DNA from: Sympetrum striolatum
Taxonomy: Eukaryota > Arthropoda > Insecta > Odonata > Libellulidae
DNA length: 64,000 nt
NCBI GenBank assembly: GCA_947579665.1
Contig: OX388351.1
Span: 1 to 64,000 of the forward strand
Direction: 5' to 3'
Under the pieces are notes generated by a model, which saw only the letters and a program-made list of their open reading frames with translations, was not told the DNA's origin and did no database searches. The position numbers and the translations under genes are program-made. Positions 36,317-46,412 of the stretch are shown one piece after another (position 1 is the first letter of the stretch; each line of letters starts with the position of its first letter).

Positions 36317-36452
36317 AGACGGGACCGGGAATCGAACCCGGGATTCCTCTATCCGGGGGACCGATTAAACTAGTCTTCCGGTCGAGTAGCTAAGATAAGC
36401 TAAGCCCCCCAGATTCAGAAAGACCTCGAGTTCGATTCTAGGCCCCGTCAGT
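36317..36452 (+). repeat. Palindromic tRNA-like repeat with B boxes on both strands
   Basis: The left arm (36,317-36,345, gggaatcgaacccggg) and right arm (36,421-36,452, gagttcgattctagg) are inverted relative to each other. Inside them atccggggg and ccccccagat also pair. On the plus strand tagctaagataag (A box) precedes gttcgattc (B box) by ~35 bases, like a tRNA-derived SINE. The minus strand of the left arm carries a perfect ggttcgattcc B box. No intact cloverleaf is evident. Confidence 0.45.
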
Positions 36453-36584
36453 CTTTTTTCAAGTCCTTTCTTGGGAATTTCCCTTGGTTCATGCCCTTAT
36501 ATGCAAAATCACATGAACACTTTTCCTTCAATTTATTATCTTCAAAGTCGTGACAACTTCAAAATAGCGTAATGACGATACTTT

Positions 36585-36690
36585 GGGGCCCTCTGGAATC
36601 GAACTCATGATAATGAGGTTCAAAATCACATTATTTCTGTCGGTTACCAGTAATGGCCATTACGTGGTAAAAATTTGGTAATTTTGGTAA
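36585..36690 (-). repeat. Short tRNA-related dispersed repeat, copy 1
   Basis: The ~105-bp module ctctggaatcgaac...gaggttcaaaa...cggttac...tacgtggtaaaaatt recurs at 46,318-46,412 in the same orientation and at 42,440-42,535 inverted. The minus strand carries gttcgattccaga, a B box, at the end, so it is probably a minimal SINE read on the minus strand. Confidence 0.65.
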
Positions 36691-36693
36691 AAA

Positions 36694-37830
36694 TTGTGGT
36701 AATGAAAGATATCTCTATTGGGAACGAAACTGCTCCTTTTGGTGGCTAATCCAATAATTTTGCGGTAAATGACATCGTATCCACGAATTGCATTTTTGGT
36801 AGAGTTAAAGGCGATGGGGGAGGCATGTAAAATGATTGGAAGTACATTGGAATTAATGAGACGGATTTTATCTTTCGTGAGAAGTAGAAAGAAGCGGAAA
36901 GAAATGGTTTTTTAATTTAGTAATTTCTAGTTTAATGAACGATCTAAAATCACGCCTAAGAACTAGTTTGACACCACAGTATTTGATGGATGGGGTTATC
37001 AGAGGTTCTGTGCCGCGTGTTATTTACAAGGTGCACTCTTAGCGGGATTGATTTTTAGTTTGGTGGGGGATATTTGAAGCTTGTAAGAATGAAACCGGAA
37101 GGGATTTAATCGAAGATTTTTCCAAAGCAGGAGAGAATGGCCTGTATATCTTCGGATCGGCGGTGTTTCTACGAGGCATAGGGATGGTCTAAATGTCGTC
37201 TAATCGTAGCTGAGAGGGGATTTTGGAGGTTTCACGGAGTTGTTTATCGACTTTCCGAATGGAATTGTCCGAATAGTTGAGTTGCGCGAGTTTTAGATTC
37301 CAAATTTTATTTTTCCGATTTTTAAATTCCGATTTCACTTCCCTCTGGAGACTCTTATAACTCCCTAAAACAGTTGGTAATCGGTAAATCTTCTACTTCC
37401 TGTGATACATGTTTCTATCCTTGATTTTTCTGCGTATCGCATTAGGAATTCCGGAGTGGGATGCGTCCTGTGGAACGTTTTGAAGATTGTGCGTGGCGCA
37501 CTTGCGGGCGGCGGAAGACGAGTTGTATTTGGGCGTCAAATTGGCTTCGATTGTGGGGCTTCCAAAGGCGGAATGAGACGAATGCGAAATGAAGAGAGAA
37601 AACTCTTCTTATTCGGTGGATCGTTTCGAAGGTGGAAAGAAATAAACGGAGGCCGAGAGAGGAAGGTCCTTAATGATCAGGAAGATGATAAGAAGATAGA
37701 GACGGACCGGTTAAGATCGAGGTGTTTTGTAATTGCGAATTCAAGGAGATCCGTCGATTGCTGGCCATGATGAGTATGTTCCTGTGGGGAGCGGAGATTA
37801 TGTTTATTATCATCGCCAGAGACTGCGAAT
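36694..37830 (-). pseudogene. Degenerate Jockey-like non-LTR retrotransposon (endonuclease-RT linker and RT C-terminus)
   Basis: Reading right to left in shifting frames, the linker typical of Jockey-type LINEs can be seen (IPNAIRRKIKDRN, then REVKSEFKNRKNKIWNLKLA and LDYSDNSI, about 37,450-37,230). Much further left come a NPxKSAPCK remnant and the C-terminal LPIILHASPIAFNT-like region (best seen in the 53.3 and 56.3 kb copies). The RT palm including the YADD box is missing, and stops and frameshifts are frequent. It is related to, but distinct from, the LINE at 39.1-40.9 kb. Confidence 0.7.
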
Positions 37831-38840
37831 TCTATCATTATAAGGATTTTTTAAAGAGACCAAAATGAAGACCAATTCCCTTTTCATAGCTATCACGTAC
37901 GTATTACGTTTGGCGTAAATATATGAACGTAATGACATCTCGTTCGTCCTCGAAGACACGCATACTAGACACGAATAGACGTGATGAGCGTCTGCAACGA
38001 AAGAGTACTTCGAGGATCGTTTTCACAATTCGGCCGAAAAATCGATCTATATTTCTCGCTCGAATTTTTAAACTTTCCCTTAAAATCTGCGCAAATCACT
38101 CCGGAATTGATTTTTGCGGAAGGGAGATGATGTATGAATTAAAATTCGATAAGAATATCTGGGATTTCATCGCCACCGAGCGAGACACAATGATGGTTTT
38201 TAGGAAATGTAAATTTGATTAAAAATTGATTTAACGAATATGATCGTACGGCGTGCGTACGTAGAATGCTATTGATATGGTTGTGAACGAGCCTGCACGA
38301 TTCTGACTGAAATATTTGAGTCGACGTGTTAAAAAGGCGCCCATGTGCGATCGACAACTCAAAGTTCTTAAACGCTGAATAACGAAGCTCGTTCATTTCG
38401 CGCTCTTACAGAAAAAATCCGCCTTATTTGGCGGCGGTTATCAGAGGCAAATAAGTAATGGGTGTTCGGTGGGCAGGTGCAGCGGATAGAGCGGATTTCG
38501 GATGAACGCGATTCGGATGAACAAGTTTTATTCACTTGTTGTACAAACGATTCGGTAATCTGCTTTCGAAAATAAACTCGCGAGTTGCTATGAATTTCAT
38601 CGGCGCAATCAATTCGATTCCTTTCTATCGCTTCCTGTCCCACGGTAATGTGAAGCGCGTTATCTCTTTCATTTGTTTTCCTCGGCGAAGGAGCCTCTTT
38701 GATTGGAGTTCCGAGCGACTTCAATTCATTTTATGCACGTCAATTTGAAAAACAGTGCAACTGCGCTTTGCGTAAAAATCTGAATATCGGCGGCGACGAA
38801 TATTATTGAGAAATAAACGAAAGAGATCACAGTCACTTAC

Positions 38841-39065
38841 CATTACAAAAAGAGCCTCCATTCCTAGGATGACGATTCGCTGGATCGAGGTCACTCCAAC
38901 GCCGTCTTCGAATCACTTCCACAATAATCCTCGCGAGAGTTGTCGTTCGGTGAAGCACGTAACGATTGGCGAACGGGTGAATCGCTGCAAAGGCAAAGAC
39001 AATGAACACGCCGCGGGAAAACAAGGCGTAACCCGTGCGAACTCCGAGAGCTTTAAAACGAAACT
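38841..39065 (-). other. Candidate first exon with Inr promoter and consensus donor, copy 1
   Basis: On the minus strand atttcagtttcg gives an initiator (+1 at 39,065), followed by a 225-base GC- and CpG-rich segment ending ggaATGGAGGCTCTTTTTGT-aatg with donor gtaagtgac at 38,840. The same exon in the second copy (60,529-60,738) keeps the ATG and has donor gtgagtgac, a consensus-preserving change. A start codon 26 bases before the donor would encode MEALFVM before splicing. The gene it belongs to is not visible. Confidence 0.45.
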
Positions 39066-39134
39066 GAAATCCTTTTCATCGGAAAGAGGGCGAGCGAAGT
39101 CCACCCTACGTATTACATTCTATGCTTAGCCGTC

Positions 39135-40925
39135 GCGTGTACGACTTGACTTTATTTTTATGGTGAGCCAGGCCGTGGCCCGTGTCACCCAGTGTGACTC
39201 CTCTTTACAAAAGTAGTGGCTCACAGGTTAAATGACATTCGCATATTTATATGAAGGGCTCGAACAGTGCTCGATAGAATTAAGTGAAAGTTAAATTAGG
39301 AAAAGTTTTATTTCTGTATATTAAATAGACAATTGGGAACCCAAATTGTTTACATCTAATAAAGCCTACTTTTTTTGGTGACCAAATATATGAAAAGAGA
39401 GGGTTATTGATGAGCGTCATTTTCATTTTGCATTTTTTAGCTGCAATATGAGTTTTTTCTAAGAGTGAGGAAAGTTTGTGATATTCAAAAATTTCTTTAT
39501 TTGGGAGAAGATGACATGAATTTGTGGCAAGGCGGATGATTTTCCTATAATATATTTCATATTTTTTGATAATATTATTAGAAGTGTTGAATGTGATCGC
39601 GGAAGCATAAAGGAGAATGGGAATGATGGTAGAATTGATAAGACGTAATTTATCGCGAACTGATAACGGGCTTGAACGGAAGATTAACGGAAAAAAGAGA
39701 TTTTTAGCTGCCGTCGCTTGAGCCAATTTAGCTTCTGCATGCTCTTTCCAAGTTAATTTTTTATCCACCACGACACCAAGAAACTTGTGCGACGACACGG
39801 TCTGTATGACTTGATTGTGGAGAAGATGAAGAGGATTCATAGGTTTGTTGCGCAGCGCATTAGACGCAATGTGCAAATGCGCACTCTTGAGAGGGTTGAT
39901 CTGCGTCTTCCACTCGCCCGACCATCTGCCTATGTCGTCATTTATTTTCATGATAACTGAGTTATAATTTCTACCTGACGCAGCGATGGCTGTGTCGTCA
40001 GCGTAAAGAAAGGTTTCGATGGTTTTACTAAGCGGTAGATCGTTCATTAAAATCGAAAAAAGCGTCGGACCGATCCTTGCGGCCCGCCGGCGTGTATTGG
40101 AAAAGAAGGGGAATTATGGTTGTGGACTGACGCGACGAAGGAGCGATCTTTGAGAAAATTTGAGATTATTTTGGTGAGTGATGAGGGACAACCATATTTG
40201 ATTAACTTATGAAGAAGTCCTTCATGCCAAACAAGGTCGAAAGCTTTCTGGAAGTCAAGAAATACGCAGTGCGTCGTGTGTAATATAATTTGATGTCGCA
40301 AAGTGTTGGAATCTCAGTAGTTGGGGAACGGTACTATAATGTTTTCTAAAGCCCATTGTTGAGGGATAAGAATATGAGAAGCTTCAAGAAAAGAGACAAG
40401 ACGTGAATTAATTATTTTTTCTAAACGTTTGCCGAAACAGGGGAGAAGGGAAATCGGCCTATGGTTGTTGGGATTCGTTGGATTTTTGTGAGGTTTTGGG
40501 ATAAAAATGATTTTAGATTTTTTCCATTCAGAGGGTAAATAGGAGTTTAATAGGCAGGCATTAAAGGGATCGCAGAGAAGATCAAGGGCAATTGGGGATT
40601 GTATGAAAAGTTTAAGCATGTGATTGGTGATTTGGTCAATTCCAGTGGCGGAGCGCGTTTTTGACGAATTTAAAAGCTCTATACTTTCCTCTGATGAAGT
40701 TAGAGGGATAAAAGAATTGGGGGTCCAGGAGAGGTTAGTAATGTCTTTAGCCACCAGAGATTCATTGGGAGAGGGGAGATTATTAAGAGAGTTATTACGA
40801 TGCAAAGTTGCCAAAATGGATGCTTTGGAAGACGGATCAAAATATAAGTCATTGACTTTTTTGAGCGGAGCGTGTACGACGGCAGGAGTGATTCGGCCGC
40901 AGAATAGAAACGCACCATTTAGAGC
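39135..40925 (-). mobile_element. 5'-truncated Jockey/CR1-like LINE with (AAGTC)n 3' tail
   Basis: On the minus strand the RT coding region (40,814-39,280) is followed by a 3' UTR containing gtgagccactact...ggcctggctcacc and a terminal aataaagtcaagtc. The short AAGTC tail has two units here and three in the second copy (60,815-60,830). The 5' end is lost near 40,925, so the ORF1 and endonuclease domains are absent, the usual result of incomplete reverse transcription. Confidence 0.8.
39280..40814 (-). pseudogene. LINE reverse transcriptase, interrupted by frameshifts
   Basis: Three adjacent minus-strand ORFs together give an RT. 40,814-40,314 has the SATGIDQITNHMLK and WKKSKIIFIPKPHKNPTNPN...HRPISLLP motifs. 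40,301-40,047 has FLDFQKAFDLVWHEGLLHKL and HAGGPQGS. 40,047-39,280 has MNDLPLSKTIETFLYADDTA, with the YADD catalytic box near 39,995, followed by the thumb region KSAHLHIASNAL and KFLGVVVDKKLTWKEHAEAK. Two frameshifts lie between them (about 40,305 and 40,065). Apart from these the RT is well preserved, so the insertion is much younger than the degenerate LINE at 36.7 kb. Confidence 0.92.
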
Positions 40926-41430
40926 TACGAGGAAGATGTCGTTTCAAACAAATAAACGAAAACCGCATTTACAAACATTTTCAGGCGGATTACGACCAGT
41001 CCCCCTGACGACCGTTGCGATTGCTAAATCCCTGTATAATGGGATTTTAGTCGCGTATACCAAAGGGTCAGTACTTGAAATAATGTTACCTCTATATTAA
41101 GCCGTGTTACCAGTGAATTATACAACGTGACGTATGTAGCTCATTCGTAGCTTGACCATAAGATATTTATTGAATTGACATCGATGGAGAGACCGTGATG
41201 TCAAGAGAACGTGAATAACAATGATGTTAATGAGCACGAGAAGATTAAGAAAACGTAAATCGAAACTTTGATTCGTCATCACTCCGTCATTAATCGTAGA
41301 CTAAAATACAGATCAAAGTTCCACAACTTTCAATCGTAATTGGCACGAATACAGGGAATTTCTTGGGTCATTGTTGGCAAAACTGATTGCATACTGCATT
41401 GCACGGAGCTGCAAAGTTTCCCACGCTGTT
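40926..41430. other. No gene recognised
   Basis: This is the sequence upstream of the truncated LINE. The plus-strand ORF reaching 41,100 is mostly antisense of the RT. Confidence 0.4.
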
Positions 41431-41585
41431 TAAACCGAGAGAGTTTCGCGGGCTACCTCTGGCACGTCACGATCGCAGCGCTACACGGCGCAGGACGTAC
41501 TAAAAGCTCGCTGAGGGCGCTCAGCCTTACCATGTAAACAAACGCATAGATACGAACTTCATAGTTATTTCCAAGAGCAATAAAT
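41431..41585 (+). repeat. Dispersed ~150-bp repeat, copy 1
   Basis: ccgagagagtttcgcgggct through gaacttcatagttatt matches 42,900-43,052 at high identity (gcacgtcacgatcgcagcgc versus gcacatcacgatcgcagcgc). It is GC-rich relative to its surroundings and ends gagcaataaataa, like a polyadenylation signal, so it may be a retroposon 3' end. Confidence 0.75.
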
Positions 41586-42306
41586 AACGGCACCAAACAA
41601 TTGTGATTGAATAACTAGTTTGAAACGCCTGTCTCAAATTCCAAATCAACTTCCTTACAAATTTTTGAAGGCATGCAGTAATCGTGTTGAACGAAACGAG
41701 AAATGGTACGAACGAAAACGACATTTTAACGTAAATACGAAGCAATACCATGAATTATGCATATTTCTTTTCAGAAGAGATGAGATCCTTTCATTTTGAT
41801 GGATGCATCATTCTGTTCTATTTTCGCTTCGTGTCCAACTGAGCAATGTCCCACGGAAATACGCATTACCTCTTCAAACGGAAGATAAGTGCCAAAGGAC
41901 TGCTTTTAGGTTAGCACAGAATTTGTAAACGGATTTGTACGCTCTTTTTAATGCTTACTACGCTTGCAGACCGATTTGCGTTCCAGTCGTATTAATTTGA
42001 TGCATCTTATCACGGAATGCGAGGGAAGGATCACACGCAAAAGTGATCACGTTCGTAAATATTAATCACGAAGCTGTGATGATCGGAAGAACAGCTCCTC
42101 TCGGGCTATCCGAACAGCCTGAGTCTTAAATGACGGTGTGGTAATTAATGGAATCGGTCGCGGGAAGCATTGTTGGGAATACCTTAGTTAACGGCTGCCA
42201 ACAATGGTCAATACTTCGTAATGCTCGCGAGGGAAATTGTTGTTGACTTCGCCTGAAAATAAACATAAGTTAAGGCTTTTGTCATAAACTATGGATGATC
42301 TATTAC
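41586..42306. other. No gene recognised
   Basis: This is unique sequence of intermediate GC with many short ORFs but none resembling a protein family. It contains the short inverted words gatcacacgcaaaagtgatca near 42,031. Confidence 0.4.
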
Positions 42307-42390
42307 ATATAGATGCTTCTCCGGATCCATTCATATATATCTTTTATATATAGATGCTTCTCCGGATTCATTCATATATATAGCTATACA
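42307..42390. repeat. Two-unit 41-bp tandem repeat
   Basis: tagatgcttctccggat(c/t)ca ttcatatatat is repeated once at a 41-base step (42,311 and 42,352), flanked by TA-rich sequence. Confidence 0.85.
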
Positions 42391-42439
42391 AGTATATAGA
42401 AAGGATACTAAATCACAGGCTAAACCACAAGTGTCATTG

Positions 42440-42535
42440 ACTTGACATTTTTACCACGTATTGGCCATAACGTGTAACCGCCAGAAAATATTGCGATTAT
42501 GATCCTCATCTCAGGTTCGATTCCAGAAGGCCCCT
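42440..42535 (+). repeat. Short tRNA-related dispersed repeat, inverted copy
   Basis: The reverse complement of the 36,585 and 46,318 modules. Here the plus strand carries the B box caggttcgattccagaagg at about 42,512-42,530. Adjacent sequence (42,680 and 42,865) contains two further ggttcgat words. Confidence 0.65.
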
Positions 42536-42899
42536 AAGTCGCGATTTTCTCCATAAGAATACATGGTGGGGATTTTCGAAAATTTTTTTGTGGAACTTCC
42601 CGGAAAAGTAGAGAGTTGAAATTCGAGGGATCGCTAGAATCATATCCAACGAAAAAAAAAGTCATCTTCGAAAATTGTCCATGGTTCGATGCTAGGTCGA
42701 GGCAAAAATCGGCCGTCCAAAATGCATTGTGGCGATTTTTAAGATTTACTTTGGACACCTTCCCGATGACATGGAAACTTCAAATTCACTATGGGGTTTT
42801 TATTTTTATAATTTTATATACATTTTTTTATAGTTTTAAATTTTATATATTCGCTGATGGTCCTTGGTTCGATTCCCGAGAGTACTTTAGAGATTCCCT

Positions 42900-43052
42900 T
42901 TTAACCGAGAGTGTATCGCGCGCTACCTTTGGCACATCACGATCGCAGCGCCGCACGGTGCAGGGCGTACTAAAGAGCTCGCTGAGGCCTTGCCATGTAA
43001 ACGAACCCATAGATACGAACTTCATTGTTATTGTCAAGAGTAATAAATAATT
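42900..43052 (+). repeat. Dispersed ~150-bp repeat, copy 2
   Basis: Second copy of the 41,431 repeat, same orientation, ending gagtaataaataa. It is preceded directly by a B-box-bearing tRNA-like phrase (cttggttcgattcccgag, about 42,862-42,879), which raises the possibility that the whole is a SINE with a tRNA-like piece at its 5' side. Confidence 0.75.
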
Positions 43053-43929
43053 AACAAGAAACTTTGCTTCATCATCACTCGGTTTCTTCGATCGGTTGCC
43101 AAGTCGACGGACATTGGCGTAGTTTTACGTTGGATTACAGTTTTCGTCTGAATGAGTGAGTGGAGGGGGAAGAGGAGGGGAGGTTAACACGACGACAGAG
43201 AGTGGTGCACAACAATGCGGGAAGAAACAAAAGAGTAGCGACGGATTATTCGAATCGGAAACAGATGTACGCCGAATATTGGACTTACGTAAGGGAAGAG
43301 AGGTGTGTTGAAAACAGAGGAACGACGATTTTGAACAGTAGAATATCGAACGTAAGGAAGGTAAGCAGGTGAAGTAAGGGATGAAAAGGACGAGGAAAAC
43401 AAAAGAAAGGCGATATTTTTATTTTGAATTTAACAGAAGACGTGCGAATACAATCGTCGTTGCTATGATTAAGGCGGAAGAGGTAAAAACAAAAGAAAAA
43501 CGATATAACGATGCAAATTCAAACAAGTTAACTACGAATGGCTCCTTCTATTGCGATAAAGCGATCACTACGCAATTTAATTAAGCGATGAAAATTTAAA
43601 ATTAGTTTAATAAAAGAATATGTTTATAAATATTGACATTCATAAAATAAATTATGATAAAAATATACAATTAATAAATAAATAACTGTTAATGTTGACA
43701 TAAATGTATAATTTGACTCAATTTAATGATCTGGGAATGCAAACCGAAAGGTACAAAAAAACACAACTCTCACTGCAACAAAAAAATGTAAGGAAATTAA
43801 ATAATTTAAATTTAAATAAATTATGTAATAAAAAATGCGAAATAGAGTGAAGCCTTACAAGGAGAACCAGAAATTAATATTTCACAGTTAAGAATCGAAG
43901 CATCGAAGCATTCGATTGTTCCTAAAAAT
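43053..43929. other. Purine-rich interval, no gene recognised
   Basis: 43,150-43,560 is strikingly purine-rich on the plus strand (aga, gga, aaa runs), keeping several frames open without giving a recognisable protein. 43,600-43,930 is plain AT-rich sequence. Confidence 0.4.
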
Positions 43930-44430
43930 GCATAAAATTAAAAATAATTTATTTCTAACTTTTTATTCGTTTCAAATAAATTAAATTTTAAACCGTACAT
44001 AATAGGTCTTTGTAAAAACATGAAGCTGAATTTAACTTTAATGGTTTTATAGCCATAAAATGTCGGCCCTTCTTCCCAATAATACATGTCTCCCATACAC
44101 GCGTTATGAGCTCGACAATCAACGTCGTCGTTAGGGAATTGTTTACGCTCACAAAATAAACGCATATCTTCCGTCATTTTCGTCTGAATTCTCTCTATCT
44201 CGACTCGAATACGATATTCCACGACCAAAACAAGAATCTTCGTTCAATTTCCTTTCTTTTGGTGTTCGTCTCAATTTCGTATGACCATTATTTCCGATTA
44301 AATTCTTCGAAAGAAAAAATGTCTGCAATCGATCAAAACGATCAAAACGAACCTTACGTGCATATCTTATGAGAGAGACGAATCGAGACGTCCAGAGTCG
44401 AACCAAGGATACTCTGGACAGACAAATATC
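43930..44430. repeat. Dispersed repeat, copy 1
   Basis: It shares order and wording with 44,950-45,320 (aaaatgtcggcc, cgtcgttagggaattgttta, acaaaat, aagaatct-cgttcaat, ttcgtacgaccattatttc). Part of it (about 44,205-44,330) also matches 16,650-16,800 and, more loosely, 48,490-48,590 and 55,020-55,110. No coding sequence is recognised. Confidence 0.7.
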
Positions 44431-44949
44431 AATATGTAATGCTCCAATGACTCCCAACAATTTATAATCCTATGTTGCATGAAATTAATGTTCAAAAATT
44501 TATACCTAGGGGAGTAACATACATCGGATGCATAAATATACATACGAATGAGATTATAACACAAGAAACAGAGTCAAAAAATCAAAACGGGGCAAAGAAG
44601 AACTGCAAATAAAAGACTACGCAATTGCTGACCGAGAACCGGAATAGAATGAAAAACCAAAATAGATGCGGGAAAGCCGGAATGTAAAATGGAGAGAATC
44701 TTTCAATAGCTTACTTAATTGGGATTCTTTTCGTGAAAACGCGTCTTATCCGCATTTATATAGCGGAGGACTGTCTGAAACAGCCCGTCGCATGGTTACC
44801 AAAACAGTCGACACAGCGAAGTTCGGTCGCTTTTGGCTAGCAGATGATGATGAACGGGAAACTGAATAGAGTCGTAAGAGAAATGAATATTAAACAGTTA
44901 AATTGTGAAGCATCCACATACGATATTGGATTCCTCCTTAGTCGATTTT

Positions 44950-45320
44950 AATTTTACGTCATAATTTGATATTTATTTATTTTAAATATGATAAATTTTA
45001 AACCGAAATTATAAAAGGTTATTTGCAAAAATATATATATATATAAATGGGTTTCGACTTCCAAAGTTAACTAGAGGATTTATCGCCGTAAAATGTCGGC
45101 CTTTTTTTTATCTTTAACATTAATTTTCGCACCTTCGTCGTTAGGGAATTGTTTACAGTCACAAAATTACACGGATCTTTGGTCAGTTTTCTGTGATTTC
45201 TCTCTAAATGCTTTATTTTACGACAAAAATAAGAATCTCGATTCAATATTTTTTCTTTTCCTACTTATATTAATTTCGTACGACAATTATTTCTGATTTA
45301 ATTCTGCGAAATAAGAGTTG
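44950..45320. repeat. Dispersed repeat, copy 2
   Basis: Diverged second copy of the 43,930 repeat, in the same orientation about 1 kb away, with a small (TA)n at 45,031-45,042. Confidence 0.7.
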
Positions 45321-45494
45321 GGTAAGGAAAGAGGAATTTAGTCTTACGAATCCGCAGCATAAATGCTTCAAGGTTATTCTTGGTCCGTAATGATAGATGG
45401 AAATAAGGCAGATTTTTGATAAAATATTCCCTTTTTAACTTCATTTTTATTAAATTTCCCCTTTCAAACCTGGATTTGGGATACTTTATACAAA

Positions 45495-45959
45495 TTGAAG
45501 GCAAAATATATTAAACTAAAGCGTAGGCAGCTGTCGGCGGCTTTAGTGTGCTGGAATTTGTCTAAGGTTTTGAATATTAAGTCGGGGGCGGAGAAACTTT
45601 TGAAAAAAAGGCCCCGGAAAAGTGATTTTTCGTTCAAAAAACGGATGAAATCCGGGGATTTTGTTCGGAATGATCGGTTTCTTTCGCTCCGATTTGTCTG
45701 GATACATCGAGCACACCTTTGGAACCGTTTAGAAGAACGAGTAAAATGTTGTCAACGCAAATTTCGACATCATATCGAGAGGGTCGTCAAAAGTAGAAAA
45801 AGTATTGAAAATATTCTTAAGATTCGCTGCAATTTCTCCGTCAGGCATCGAATCCTGGTGATAATTTCTATGCAGAACAATAGAAGATTCCAGCTAAGCA
45901 TGAAAATTCAAGCAGAAATATTGGCTTCAACTGCCTCAAACGATACATTCCTTAGGTGA
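45495..45959 (+). CDS. Hypothetical 154-codon basic ORF
   Basis: This is the longest ORF of the window outside transposons and minisatellite: 154 codons from ATG 45,495, very rich in Lys and Arg, with no signal peptide, membrane segment or motif I recognise. It has no visible splice sites, promoter or second copy in the window. In a region with many stop-poor, purine-rich stretches a chance ORF of this length is possible, so I regard it as unproven. Confidence 0.15.
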   Translation: MKAKYIKLKRRQLSAALVCWNLSKVLNIKSGAEKLLKKRPRKSDFSFKKRMKSGDFVRNDRFLSLRFVWIHRAHLWNRLEERVKCCQRKFRHHIERVVKSRKSIENILKIRCNFSVRHRILVIISMQNNRRFQLSMKIQAEILASTASNDTFLR

Positions 45960-46317
45960 GAAATTGAAATGTGCTCTGGCATCGAACCCAGAAGCATAAT
46001 GGTCTTATCTAAATTTTTTTTCTTAAACCGAGTCTTAATATACATCTTCTATGTAAGTAATCTTCAACTTCCTATCATTTCGATAAGTGCATCAAAAAAA
46101 ATAATGAAAAACTACCAATATGTATTTTAAAGGGCAGATTTATGCATCGTCCTAGCATCGAACCCAGGATTTTTTCCGTAAAATTCATTTATGTTTTCGA
46201 TAGATCATGACCATATATAAAGGCTCCTTGGAGTTTCGATTCTCTACCTTTCGGGGAAGTATTTTTTTGAAATTCCCTAAAATGAAAGCAATGGTTTAAA
46301 ACGGGAAAAATCGAGAC
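45960..46317. other. Interval with tRNA-like words, no gene
   Basis: Two phrases, ggcatcgaacccagaag (45,979) and agcatcgaacccaggat (46,155), look like inverted B boxes of old SINE pieces. Nothing else was seen. Confidence 0.35.
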
Positions 46318-46412
46318 TTTGTGGCCCTCTGGAATCGAACCCATGAGAATGAGGTTCAAAAACGCATTATTTCTGTCGGTTACACGTTATGGCCTTTACG
46401 TGGTAAAAATTA
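46318..46412 (-). repeat. Short tRNA-related dispersed repeat, copy 3
   Basis: Closest relative of the 36,585 module (ctctggaatcgaac, gaatgaggttcaaaa, ttatttctgtcggttac, tacgtggtaaaaat). The minus strand carries gggttcgattccaga. Confidence 0.7.

Larger units (their letters stand above)
36694..39610. repeat. Segmental duplication copy 1 (LINE debris + first exon + LINE 3' end)
   Basis: This block is colinear with 56,183-61,288. The order of parts is the same in both: degenerate Jockey-like LINE (minus), 0.6 kb of unknown sequence, CpG-rich promoter/first exon (minus), then the 3' end of another LINE. The second copy carries an extra 2.2-kb hAT. Because two LINE insertions and the exon keep their order and junctions, this is a duplication of DNA and not independent insertions. 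Confidence 0.85.

Noticed and set aside
37402..37770. 122-codon plus-strand ORF with Gly/Arg-rich sequence, repeated at 56,899
   Set aside because: It is antisense to the degenerate LINE linker region, whose minus-strand reading matches a known family.
40624..41100. 158-codon plus-strand ORF
   Set aside because: It lies largely antisense to the LINE reverse transcriptase and has no family of its own.
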